From NCBI RefSeq assembly GCF_009883635.2, contig NZ_CP026115.2, forward strand, positions 1,302,001 to 1,366,000: a stretch of 64,000 bases of DNA, written 5' to 3'. A program made the translations under genes and the position numbers. The DNA is from Pseudomonas putida. GTDB lineage: Bacteria > Pseudomonadota > Gammaproteobacteria > Pseudomonadales > Pseudomonadaceae. The notes beneath the pieces were generated by a model, which saw nothing but the letters and a program-made list of their open reading frames with translations, searched no databases and was not told the origin of the DNA. Below are positions 37,061 to 45,073 of the stretch, one piece after another. The stretch's first letter is position 1. Every line of letters starts with the position of its first letter.

Positions 37061-37444
37061 CTAGTGAGCATGCGTGGGCGACGTGACAGTTTGAATACGT
37101 TGCAGGGCTTGCTGCCAGCGTGGCATGGGCAGTGGCAACGGCAGGTCAGCCAGCACCCATATGCCCTGGCGTCGGGCTTCACGGGCAAGGTTGGAGCGGC
37201 CCGGATCGGCGCGACCGACGAACAGCAAGGCGCGGCAAGCACCTAATTGATCGAGCAGGGCCGGATCATGGGTATGGTCGAGGATAAGCAAGTCGACGCA
37301 TCGCTTGCGGGCCAGGCAGGTATCGAGGTCTGCCTTGTCGTGGGTAATGCGCACATTGAACAAGCCAATGGCGTTGCAGGCCTGGTGCAAGAGGATCTGG
37401 TGAGATGGGCGTGCGTGGTGAATAAGCACGTAGGGCTGGCGCAT
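37061..37444 (-). CDS. Degenerate receiver-like (CheY-fold) protein
   Basis: A 127-residue single-domain protein with a receiver-like layout: first strand YVLIHHARPSHQILLHQACNA, third strand VDLLILDHTHD with an Asp at residue 56 where the phospho-acceptor would be, then RALLFVGRAD and GIWVLADLPL. The acidic pair after strand 1 is replaced by HH and the conserved Lys after strand 5 is missing, so phosphorylation is doubtful. AAGGAG lies 6 bases before ATG 37444; readings upstream are not credible. It stands alone without a kinase. Confidence 0.6.
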   Translation of the reverse strand: MRQPYVLIHHARPSHQILLHQACNAIGLFNVRITHDKADLDTCLARKRCVDLLILDHTHDPALLDQLGACRALLFVGRADPGRSNLAREARRQGIWVLADLPLPLPMPRWQQALQRIQTVTSPTHAH

Positions 37445-37542
37445 GTACCGCTCCTTGGGGGAAGGACCGGTCACTCTAGGCAAGGCTTCCTGAGCCTTAC
37501 ATAGGACAATTCTGCTAAAGGGTAAGGAAAGCTCTGAAATCC

Positions 37543-37561
37543 GGGGCCGCTTTGCGGCCCC
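37543..37561 (-). terminator. Hairpin after thrC
   Basis: An 8-base-pair stem GGGGCCGC / GCGGCCCC with a 3-base loop 13 bases past the thrC stop. The tail is GGATTTCAG, so it is a weak to moderate intrinsic terminator. Confidence 0.6.
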
Positions 37562-37574
37562 GATGCCAATGCGA

Positions 37575-38984
37575 TTACAAAGGCTTGCCGCGATTACCAT
37601 GCTGGCTGACGAACGCCTGAACGGCCTTCAGGTCATTGGCCAGCACGGTGCAACGCTCTTCACGGCTGAACAGGTCGCTCAGGTGCGCAGGCAGCTCCAG
37701 CGCCTTGCCAACGCCGGCCTTCTCCACCGCTTCGGGGAACTTGACCGGGTGCGCAGTACCCAGCACCACCATCGGCGTGGCCAGGCTGCGGCGGCACTCG
37801 CGGGCGGCCTTGACGCCGATCGCGGTGTGCGGGTCGAGCACTTCACCGGTGGCGGCAAACACCTCGGCGATGGTCTCGCAGGTCTGCTCGTCGCTGACCG
37901 CCAGCGAATCGAACAACTTGCGTGCTTCGGTCCAGCGGTCCTGCTCGACGCTGAAGCCGCCGCCCTGCTTGAAGGTCGCCATCAGCTCGGCCAGCGCAGC
38001 GCCGTTGCGGCCGTGCAGGTCGAACAGCAGGCGCTCGAAGTTGGACGAAACCATGATGTCCATGGACGGCGACAGGGTCGCGTGCAGGGTTTCCTTGACG
38101 TACTGGTTGCCGCTCATGAAGCGGTGCAGGATGTCGTTGCGGTTGGTGGCGACGATCAGCTGGCTGACCGGCAGGCCCATGTTGCGCGCCAGGTAACCGG
38201 CGAAGATGTCGCCGAAGTTGCCGGTCGGCACCGAGAACGCCACCGAACGGGCCGGGCCGCCCAGCTGCAGGGCCGCGTGGAAGTAGTAGACGATCTGGGC
38301 CATGATCCGCGCCCAGTTGATCGAGTTGACCGCGACCAGGCGGGTGCCCTTGAGGAACGACTGGTCGGCGAAGCTGGCCTTGACCATTTCCTGGCAGTCG
38401 TCGAAGTTGCCTTCGATGGCGATGTTGTGGACGTTGTCGCCAAACAGGGTGGTCATCTGCCGGCGCTGCACTTCCGACACACGCTGGTGCGGGTGGAGGA
38501 TGAAGATGTCGACGTTTTCGCAGCTGCGGCAGCCTTCGATGGCGGCGGAGCCGGTGTCACCGCTGGTGGCGCCGATGATCACCACGCGCTCGTTGCGCTT
38601 GGCCAGCACATGGTCGAGCAGGCGACCGAGCAGTTGCAGGGCGAAGTCCTTGAACGCCAGGGTCGGGCCGTGGAACAGCTCCAGCACCCACTCGTTGCTG
38701 TTCAGCTGGCGCAGCGGGGCGACCGCAGCGTGGGCAAACTCGCCGTAGGTTTCTTCGAGGATCTTCTTGAAATCGGCGTCGGCGATGCTGCCTTCGACGA
38801 ACGGGCGCATTACCCGGAAGGCCAGCTCGTGGTACGGCAGGCCGGCCCAGGAGGCGATTTCTTCCTGGGTGAAGCGAGGCAGGTTCTCAGGGACGTACAG
38901 GCCGCCGTCGCTGGCCAGGCCAGCCAGCAGCACGTCTTCGAAATTCAAGGCCGGAGCCTGGCCGCGGGTACTGATATAGCGCAT
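37575..38984 (-). CDS. thrC: Threonine synthase
   Basis: A 469-residue PLP enzyme converting O-phosphohomoserine to threonine. MRYISTRGQAPALNFEDVLLAGLASDGGLYVPE is the family N-terminus (in parts MRYISTRGQAP and FEDVLLAGLASDGG). The PLP lysine is in LAFKDFALQLLG, with GATSGDTGSAAIEG and SVPTGNFGDIFAGY as phosphate and PLP contacts. ATG 38984 gives the standard length; longer readings enter hom. It lies downstream of hom with a 61-base spacer containing a small GC-rich hairpin (39011-39030). Confidence 0.97.
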   Translation of the reverse strand: MRYISTRGQAPALNFEDVLLAGLASDGGLYVPENLPRFTQEEIASWAGLPYHELAFRVMRPFVEGSIADADFKKILEETYGEFAHAAVAPLRQLNSNEWVLELFHGPTLAFKDFALQLLGRLLDHVLAKRNERVVIIGATSGDTGSAAIEGCRSCENVDIFILHPHQRVSEVQRRQMTTLFGDNVHNIAIEGNFDDCQEMVKASFADQSFLKGTRLVAVNSINWARIMAQIVYYFHAALQLGGPARSVAFSVPTGNFGDIFAGYLARNMGLPVSQLIVATNRNDILHRFMSGNQYVKETLHATLSPSMDIMVSSNFERLLFDLHGRNGAALAELMATFKQGGGFSVEQDRWTEARKLFDSLAVSDEQTCETIAEVFAATGEVLDPHTAIGVKAARECRRSLATPMVVLGTAHPVKFPEAVEKAGVGKALELPAHLSDLFSREERCTVLANDLKAVQAFVSQHGNRGKPL

Positions 38985-39045
38985 GGGTGCAAACCTTCGA
39001 TGCTGAGGCCCGGGCCGCGATGGCGGCCCGAGGGCACTAATTTTG

Positions 39046-40350
39046 TTAGTTGAGCTGTTCGACGCGGATGCGCACGACCTTGCCGACCACGTCCTGCAGG
39101 GCTTCCAGGGCGACGATGGCATCGTTGATGCGCTGCTCGACAACACCGTGAGTCAACAGGATCATCGGCACCAGGCCGTCCTGCTCCTCGGCTTCCTTCT
39201 GCATGATCGACTCGATGTTGATGCCGCGCTCCGACAGGATGCTCGCCACCTGGGCCAGCACACCCGGGTGGTCCTTGGCCTGGATGCGCAGGTAGTAGGC
39301 GCTTTCGCAGGCTTCGATCGGCAGGATCGGATGGGCCGACAGCGAGTCTGGCTGGAAGGCCAGGTGTGGTACGCGGTTTTCCGGGTCGGAGGTCATGGCA
39401 CGGACCACGTCGACCAGGTCACCCACCACCGACGAAGCGGTCGGCTCCATACCGGCGCCTGCGCCGTAGTACAGGGTGGAACCTGCGGCGTCGCCGTTGA
39501 CCATGACCGCGTTCATCACGCCATTGACGTTGGCGATCAGGCGGTCGGCCGGGATCAGCGTCGGGTGCACGCGCAGCTCGATGCCTTCGGCGGTGCGGCG
39601 GGCCACGCCCAGGTGCTTGATGCGGTAGCCCAGCGCTTCGGCGTAGTTCACGTCAGCGGTGGTCAGCTGGGTGATGCCCTCGGTGTAGGCCTTGTCGAAC
39701 TGCAGCGGGATACCAAAGGCGATGGACGCCAGGATGGTCAGCTTGTGCGCGGCATCGATACCTTCGACGTCGAAGGTCGGGTCGGCTTCGGCATAGCCCA
39801 GCGCCTGGGCTTCGGCCAGCACGTCGGGGAAGGCACGGCCTTTCTCGCGCATTTCGGTGAGGATGAAGTTGCCGGTGCCGTTGATGATGCCGGCCAGCCA
39901 GTTGATGCGGTTGGCCGACAGGCCTTCGCGGATCGCCTTGATCACCGGGATGCCGCCGGCCACTGCGGCTTCGAAGGCAACGATGACACCCTTCTCGCGC
40001 GCCTTGGCGAAGATCTCGTTACCGTGCACGGCGATCAGCGCCTTGTTGGCGGTCACCACGTGCTTGCCGTTCTCGATCGCCTTGAGCACCAGGTCACGCG
40101 CCACGGTGTAGCCACCGATCAGCTCGATGACAATGTCGATTTCCGGGTTGCTCGCAACGTCGAACACATCAGCGGTAATGGGGGTACCGGTAATCTGGCA
40201 GTTCGGGTTCTGCGAGCGCATGGCAATCTGTGCCACTTCAATACCGCGCCCGGCACGGCGGGCAATCTCCTCGGCGTTGCGCTGAAGTACATTGAAGGTT
40301 CCGCCACCGACGGTCCCCAACCCACAGATGCCTACTTTGACCGGTTTCAC
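39046..40350 (-). CDS. hom: Homoserine dehydrogenase
   Basis: A 434-residue NAD(P)-dependent enzyme reducing aspartate semialdehyde to homoserine. The Rossmann motif GICGLGTVGGGTFNVL is at the N-terminus, DIVIELIGGY and VVTANKALIAVHG follow, catalytic segments FEAAVAGGIPVIKAIREGL and EADPTFDVEGIDAAHKL come next, and a C-terminal ACT domain (about 350-430) usually gives threonine feedback. The start is GTG at 40350 with GGGGAG 7 bases upstream. It pairs with thrC. Confidence 0.97.
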   Translation of the reverse strand: MKPVKVGICGLGTVGGGTFNVLQRNAEEIARRAGRGIEVAQIAMRSQNPNCQITGTPITADVFDVASNPEIDIVIELIGGYTVARDLVLKAIENGKHVVTANKALIAVHGNEIFAKAREKGVIVAFEAAVAGGIPVIKAIREGLSANRINWLAGIINGTGNFILTEMREKGRAFPDVLAEAQALGYAEADPTFDVEGIDAAHKLTILASIAFGIPLQFDKAYTEGITQLTTADVNYAEALGYRIKHLGVARRTAEGIELRVHPTLIPADRLIANVNGVMNAVMVNGDAAGSTLYYGAGAGMEPTASSVVGDLVDVVRAMTSDPENRVPHLAFQPDSLSAHPILPIEACESAYYLRIQAKDHPGVLAQVASILSERGINIESIMQKEAEEQDGLVPMILLTHGVVEQRINDAIVALEALQDVVGKVVRIRVEQLN

Positions 40351-40432
40351 TGTGAACTCCCCATTGAACGGCCGGCGCCTTCACCGACCGTGAAACATGC
40401 CGTCACCCCATGACGACGGCGTATTGAATTGA

Positions 40433-41191
40433 TTACTTGGCAGCTTGCTGCTGGCCATCCAGGGCCAGCTTGGCCACTTGCGGTGCCGGCTGGTAGCCCG
40501 GGATCACATGGCCGTTCTCGAGCACGATGGCCGGCGTGCCGTTGACGCCGATCTGCTGGCCCAGCTGGAACTGCTTGCTGACCGGGTTGGCGCACTTGGC
40601 CGCCTTGATTTCCTTGCCTTCGACCATCTTGTCCATCGCCGCACGGCGGTCGCTGGAGCACCAGACGGCCTGCAGCTGCTCGTCACCTGGCGAACCGAGG
40701 CCCTGGCGCGGGAAGGCGACATAGCGCACTTCGATACCGCGGCGGTTGAGCTCGGGCACTTCGGCGTGCAGCTTGTGGCAGTACGGGCAGGTGGTGTCGG
40801 TGAAGACGGTGATGTGCGACTTGGTCTCGCCCTTGGCAGGGTAAACAACGGTCTCGGCGGCCGGAATGCCGTTGATCAGCTTGGCGACGCCCTGACGCTC
40901 GGTTTTCTCGGTCAGGTTGACCGGCTTGCCATCCTGCAGCTGGTAAAGGTAGCCCTGCATGACGTACTGGCCATCGGCGCTGGCATACAGCACACGACCG
41001 CCCTGCAGCTTGACTTCATAAAGGCCATTGAGCGGGCTGCTGCCGACGCTTTCAACCGGTACTTCGAGTTCGAGGTTCTGCAACGACTTGCGGATGGCCT
41101 GCTCGGCACTGGCATTGCTGTCGGCCGCGGCAACGGCAAAGGTACTGGCCAGCGCCAACACGGCGGCGGCGAAAATCTGGGTCACGCGCAT
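40433..41191 (-). CDS. dsbC: Thiol:disulfide interchange protein DsbC
   Basis: A 252-residue periplasmic disulfide isomerase: signal peptide (IFAAAVLALASTFAVAAA), N-terminal dimerisation domain (about 25-85, LEVPVESVGSSPLNGLYEV), and a thioredoxin-fold domain with active site TTCPYCHKLH and a cis-Pro loop NGTPAIVLENG. It is kept reduced by DsbD in known systems. The order xerD-dsbC-hom-thrC is the usual Pseudomonas arrangement. Confidence 0.95.
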   Translation of the reverse strand: MRVTQIFAAAVLALASTFAVAAADSNASAEQAIRKSLQNLELEVPVESVGSSPLNGLYEVKLQGGRVLYASADGQYVMQGYLYQLQDGKPVNLTEKTERQGVAKLINGIPAAETVVYPAKGETKSHITVFTDTTCPYCHKLHAEVPELNRRGIEVRYVAFPRQGLGSPGDEQLQAVWCSSDRRAAMDKMVEGKEIKAAKCANPVSKQFQLGQQIGVNGTPAIVLENGHVIPGYQPAPQVAKLALDGQQQAAK

Positions 41192-41345
41192 GGGGAACTC
41201 CTGGAGGCGGACAGGGGCCGGAGGGCGTCACCTGCAAAAAAATCGCGGCGACCGTGCGGCCCTTGATGCAAACCGCCCAAGCCTACCACATCACGCTGCT
41301 GATGAAGGGGCCTGCAAGGACCGGTCGGCGGAACATGAAAAACAT

Positions 41346-42242
41346 TCATCCACGTGGATGGTGCTGGGCGTGCAATTGCTGCAGGCGCGCCTTGGCCACG
41401 TGGGTGTAGATCTGCGTGGTCGACAGGTCGCTGTGGCCCAGCAGCATCTGCACCACACGCAGGTCGGCGCCGTGGTTGAGCAGGTGCGTGGCGAAGGCGT
41501 GGCGCAGGGTATGCGGCGACAGCGGTTTGTCGATGCAGGCCACCCGCGCGTGGTGCTTGATGCGGTGCCAGAAGGTCTGGCGGGTCATCTGCTCGCCGCG
41601 CTGGCTGGGGAACAGCACATCGCTGGGGCGGCCGTTGAGCAGTTCGGCGCGGCCGTCACGCAGGTAGCGCTCCAGCCACACCACCGCCTCCTCGCCCATC
41701 GGCACCAGGCGCTCCTTGCTGCCCTTGCCCATCACTCGCAGCACGCCCTGGCGCAGGTTGACCTGGTCGAGGGTCAGGCTGACCAGCTCGGTCACGCGCA
41801 AGCCACAGGCATAAAGCACTTCGAGCATGGCACGGTCGCGCTGGCCGATGGCTTCGCCCAGGTCCGGCGCCTGCAGCAGGGCTTCGACGTCGGCTTCCGA
41901 CAGGGATTTAGGCAATGGCCGACCCAGTTGCGGCATATCGACCTGCAGGGTCGGGTCGACGGCGACCAGCTTTTCCCGCAGCAGGTAGCGGAAGAAGCCG
42001 CGCAGGCCGGAAAGAAAGCGCGCAGTGGAGCGTGGCTTGTAGCCCTGGTCGAGACGCCAGGCCAGGTGATCCAGGATCAGGTCGCGACCGGCGTCCGGCA
42101 AACTCACCGAATGTTCCTGCAACCAGCCGTTGAACAGCGCCAGGTCACTGCGATAGGAGACACGGGTATTGTCGGACAGGCCTTTTTCAAGCCACAGGGC
42201 GTCGAGGAACTGGTCGATCAGGGGGTGGTCTAGGGCGGGCAT
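41346..42242 (-). CDS. xerD: Site-specific tyrosine recombinase XerD
   Basis: A 298-residue recombinase that with XerC resolves chromosome dimers at dif. An N-terminal SAM-like core-binding domain (LIDQFLDALWLEKGLSDNTR) is followed by the catalytic domain with YACGLRVTELVSL (Arg), LSPHTLRHAFATHLL (His-x-x-Arg), LLGHSDLSTTQIYTHV (His and nucleophile Tyr). The length is typical. It is a host housekeeping gene, not an integrase of a mobile element: no attachment site or phage genes lie near it. Confidence 0.96.
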   Translation of the reverse strand: MPALDHPLIDQFLDALWLEKGLSDNTRVSYRSDLALFNGWLQEHSVSLPDAGRDLILDHLAWRLDQGYKPRSTARFLSGLRGFFRYLLREKLVAVDPTLQVDMPQLGRPLPKSLSEADVEALLQAPDLGEAIGQRDRAMLEVLYACGLRVTELVSLTLDQVNLRQGVLRVMGKGSKERLVPMGEEAVVWLERYLRDGRAELLNGRPSDVLFPSQRGEQMTRQTFWHRIKHHARVACIDKPLSPHTLRHAFATHLLNHGADLRVVQMLLGHSDLSTTQIYTHVAKARLQQLHAQHHPRG

Positions 42243-42303
42243 GCGGGGCTGCTGGGTGTTTGAAGTGGGCCTAGTGTTTCACAGCAACATCCTGGTTGTC
42301 TGT

Positions 42304-42385
42304 ACCGGCCTCTTCGCGGGCAAGCCCGCTCCTACAGGATCCCCACAGTACCTGTGGGAGCGGGCTTGCCCGCGAAAGGGCCGGT
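42304..42385. repeat. Inverted pair of REP elements
   Basis: 35-base copies at 42304-42338 and 42351-42385 in opposite orientation with a 12-base loop; three mismatches. It lies between the thioesterase stop and the xerD start, on the same transcript direction. Confidence 0.9.
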
Positions 42386-42395
42386 GCAGGAAAAC

Positions 42396-42803
42396 TCAGG
42401 CCTGGGGCAGCACGGGCACCGGGCGCTTGTCCTCGTCGATGGCGACAAAGCTGAACACCCCGTGGATCGCCCGCTCGCGGCCATCCAGGTACATGTTCTC
42501 GACGAACACATCTACCTGCACCTGCAGGCTGGTGTTGCCGACCTTGACCACCGTACCCACCAGTTCAACGATCGAGCCCGCCGGGATCGGGTGCTTGAAG
42601 TCGATACGGTCGGTGGATACGGTCACCAGCGGCAGCCGGCAGAAACGCGTGGCGGCAATGAACGACACTTCGTCCATCCAGGCCAACGCGGTGCCGCCGA
42701 ACAGGGTGTTGTGGTGGTTGGTGGTGTTGGGGAACACCGCTTTGGTCACGCGGGTCACCGACAGCTCGGTACGGCGCTGGATTTCCTGGTCTCGGCTGGT
42801 CAT
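42396..42803 (-). CDS. Hotdog-fold acyl-CoA thioesterase
   Basis: A 135-residue YciA/BACH-type hotdog protein: TRVTKAVFPNTTNHHNTLFGG with the catalytic Asn/His region, ALAWMDEVSFIAATRFCR (hotdog helix), DFKHPIPAGSIVELVGTVV and GVFSFVAIDEDKRPVPV. It hydrolyses acyl-CoA; chain-length preference cannot be read. ATG 42803 is chosen over GTG 42818 because homologues start near MTSRDQE. It follows the rplS terminator. Confidence 0.9.
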   Translation of the reverse strand: MTSRDQEIQRRTELSVTRVTKAVFPNTTNHHNTLFGGTALAWMDEVSFIAATRFCRLPLVTVSTDRIDFKHPIPAGSIVELVGTVVKVGNTSLQVQVDVFVENMYLDGRERAIHGVFSFVAIDEDKRPVPVLPQA

Positions 42804-42832
42804 ATCCGTCACTTTCACAGGTTTCAGAAAGC

Positions 42833-42860
42833 AAAAAAGCAGCCCGAAGGCTGCTTTTTC
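42833..42860 (-). terminator. Bidirectional Rho-independent terminator of the rpsP-rplS operon
   Basis: Stem AGCAGCC / GGCTGCT with a 4-base loop flanked by A runs on one side and T runs on the other. On the minus strand it follows rplS directly. Confidence 0.93.
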
Positions 42861-42895
42861 TCGCTAGGCGGCCTTGGCCACCGGGCAAACTGCAC

Positions 42896-43246
42896 TCAGG
42901 ACAGTTTTTCCTTGATGCGAGCGGCTTTGCCGGACAGGTCGCGCAGGTAGTACAGCTTGGCTTTACGCACGTCACCACGACGTTTCACGGCCAGGCTGTC
43001 GATCTGCGGGCTGTAGGTCTGGAAGGTACGCTCAACGCCTACGCCGCTGGAGATCTTGCGCACGGTGAAGGCGCTGTTCAGACCGCGGTTACGCTTGGCG
43101 ATGACAACGCCTTCGAACGCCTGCAGACGGGAACGATCACCTTCCTTCACTTTAACCTGGACGACGATGGTGTCGCCTGGTGCGAAGGTCGGGATTTCCT
43201 TGCTCATCTGCTCGGCTTCGAGCTGCTGGATGATCTTGTTGGTCAT
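42896..43246 (-). CDS. rplS: 50S ribosomal protein L19
   Basis: A 116-residue ribosomal protein at the 30S-50S interface: [60 protein letters not shown] and [20 protein letters not shown]. It is the last gene of the rpsP-rimM-trmD-rplS operon, 42 bases after trmD, followed by a strong terminator. Confidence 0.98.
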   Translation of the reverse strand: MTNKIIQQLEAEQMSKEIPTFAPGDTIVVQVKVKEGDRSRLQAFEGVVIAKRNRGLNSAFTVRKISSGVGVERTFQTYSPQIDSLAVKRRGDVRKAKLYYLRDLSGKAARIKEKLS

Positions 43247-43288
43247 GCTGTGCTCCTAAGATGGATACTTGATCCACCATCGATACGT

Positions 43289-44041
43289 TTAACTATCGTC
43301 CCGCTCGCGGAGATATTCCTCGAGCAGCTTCTTCTCTTCTCCAGAAAGCGAGCGACTTTCCAGAAGATCGGCGCGTCGTTCGAAGGTCCTACCAAGGGAC
43401 TGCTTCATCCGCCATCGCCGGATATGTGCATGGTTGCCACTTAGCAACACGTCGGGAACACGCTGATCCGCATACACCTCAGGTCGGGTGTAGTGCGGGC
43501 AATCCAGCAGACCGTCGGTGAAAGAGTCTTCCTCCGCCGAGTCCACATGCCCTAAAGCTCCGGGCAGCAGCCGCGTAACCGCATCGATCAGTACCATGGC
43601 CGGCAGCTCGCCACCGGAAAGCACATAGTCACCAATCGACCACTCCTCATCGACATGAGCCTCGATAAAGCGCTCGTCGATGCCTTCATAACGACCGGCG
43701 ATCAGGATCAACGATTCCTGTTCGGCCAGGCCTTTGACCGCCTGCTGAGTCAGCTTGCGGCCTTGTGGCGAAAGGTAGATCACCTTCGCCGCTGCTCCGG
43801 TCGCTTGCCTGGCACTCACCAGGGCGTCTTCCAGAGGCTTGATTTTCATCACCATGCCCGGACCACCACCAAACGGCCGATCATCCACGGTATGGTGGCG
43901 ATCTGTGGTGTAGTCCCGCGGGTTCCAGCAAGTCACCTGAAGCAACCCCTGTTTCACCGCGCGGCTGGTAATGCCGTACTCCGTGATGGCCGAGAACATC
44001 TCGGGGAACAGCGTGATGACGTCTACGCGAAGGTTACCCAT
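43289..44041 (-). CDS. trmD: tRNA (guanine-N1)-methyltransferase
   Basis: A 250-residue SPOUT methyltransferase that makes m1G37 in tRNA and prevents frameshifting. [20 protein letters not shown] at the N-terminus and the trefoil-knot SAM site ([26 protein letters not shown]) are characteristic. Asp in [18 protein letters not shown] is the catalytic region. It starts 3 bases after the rimM stop. Confidence 0.97.
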   Translation of the reverse strand: MGNLRVDVITLFPEMFSAITEYGITSRAVKQGLLQVTCWNPRDYTTDRHHTVDDRPFGGGPGMVMKIKPLEDALVSARQATGAAAKVIYLSPQGRKLTQQAVKGLAEQESLILIAGRYEGIDERFIEAHVDEEWSIGDYVLSGGELPAMVLIDAVTRLLPGALGHVDSAEEDSFTDGLLDCPHYTRPEVYADQRVPDVLLSGNHAHIRRWRMKQSLGRTFERRADLLESRSLSGEEKKLLEEYLRERDDS

Positions 44042-44044
44042 CGT

Positions 44045-44581
44045 TTAGAAGTCCGCGTCCCATTCAACCCGCATCACGCCTGCTTCCAGGTCGATTGCCA
44101 GCACACATTGCGCCGTATAGGGCAACAGTCGCTCGCGATCATCCAGGCTGCCTGCGCACGGCTTGACCACCATTACATCGTTCGCACCGGTCTCCAACAG
44201 GTGATCGACCTTGCCGAACAGTTGTTCGTCCTGGTTGATGACCTTCAGACCCACCAACTGGTACCAGTAGTACTCGTCGGCAGCCAGGTTGGGCAAAAGG
44301 CTCCGCGCAATGCAGATTTCGTGACCACTCAGAAGCCGGGCTTCATCACGATCATCGAGGCCTTTCAGTTTCACGACCAGGCCCTTTTGGGAGCCACGAC
44401 CGCTGACCAGCTCGACCTGCTTTACCTTGCCTTCGTGCCGAAGCGTCCAGCGCGGATAATCCAACAGGTTTTCAATCGGATCGGTAAAGGAATACACCTT
44501 CACCTCGCCGCGAACGCCGTGAACCGAAAAAATCTTGCCAACGACGATGAGGTCGTCAGCCTTTTCTGGCGTCGCGTTCAT
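44045..44581 (-). CDS. rimM: Ribosome maturation factor RimM
   Basis: A 178-residue 16S rRNA processing factor that binds S19 during 30S assembly. The N-terminal domain (VVGKIFSVHGVRGEVKVYSF) and C-terminal PRC-barrel (YYWYQLVGLKVINQDEQLFG, LPYTAQCVLAIDLEAGVMRV) are both present. It lies 5 bases after rpsP in the operon. Confidence 0.96.
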   Translation of the reverse strand: MNATPEKADDLIVVGKIFSVHGVRGEVKVYSFTDPIENLLDYPRWTLRHEGKVKQVELVSGRGSQKGLVVKLKGLDDRDEARLLSGHEICIARSLLPNLAADEYYWYQLVGLKVINQDEQLFGKVDHLLETGANDVMVVKPCAGSLDDRERLLPYTAQCVLAIDLEAGVMRVEWDADF

Positions 44582-44586
44582 ACTAT

Positions 44587-44838
44587 TTAGGCGGCAGCCT
44601 TGGCAGCGTCCTTCAGCAGCTGAGCAACGCGCTCAGACGGCTGTGCGCCCTGGCTCAGCCAGTAGGAAACGCGCTCTTGGTTGACCGACAGCTTGACTTC
44701 GGCGCCCGATGCGATCGGGTTGAAGAAGCCTACGCGCTCAACGAAACGGCCGTCACGGGCGTTACGCGAGTTGGTCACGGTCAGGTGGTAGAATGGGCGC
44801 TTTTTCGAGCCGCCACGGGCAAGACGAATGGTTACCAT
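44587..44838 (-). CDS. rpsP: 30S ribosomal protein S16
   Basis: An 83-residue ribosomal protein: [35 protein letters not shown] and [20 protein letters not shown] 44838 gives the standard N-terminus. First gene of the rpsP-rimM-trmD-rplS operon. Upstream (44839-45073) I see GC-rich hairpins but no confident promoter. Confidence 0.97.
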   Translation of the reverse strand: MVTIRLARGGSKKRPFYHLTVTNSRNARDGRFVERVGFFNPIASGAEVKLSVNQERVSYWLSQGAQPSERVAQLLKDAAKAAA

Positions 44839-45012
44839 GTGAACATTGTTCCTATAGTCGGTGCTGCAAATCTGAATGCCAAATAGGCACACGGGTGCCC
44901 AAAAGGCCGCATATTCTCGGGGAATACACGGACATTTGCAAATGCCTTTTTCGGCAGAGCCCTGCCCTACCGTCCAGATTTGCCGGTTAAGCCACGGAAT
45001 ACGCGGCCGTTG

Positions 45013-45055
45013 CCCCGCCGAAGCGGGGGTTCCGGGCGCTCGCCTTTATAAAGGC
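45013..45055 (-). terminator. Tandem hairpins after ffh
   Basis: Two adjacent palindromes follow the ffh stop on the minus strand: GCCTTTATAAAGGC (45042-45055) and CCCCGCTTCGGCGGGG (45013-45028, 6-base-pair stem with TTCG tetraloop). Neither has a T run, so they may act with Rho or protect mRNA ends. Confidence 0.5.
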
Positions 45056-45073
45056 AGGCACCCAAAATAGGGG

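Noticed and set aside
41346..42242. Tyrosine recombinase as sign of a prophage or integrative element
   Set aside because: It is XerD in its usual chromosomal place, with no phage genes, tRNA target or att-like direct repeats nearby.
44839..44960. A sigma-70 promoter before rpsP (TTGCAA and AATATG)
   Set aside because: The spacing of about 20 bases is too long and the -10 box is poor; I could not place this promoter.
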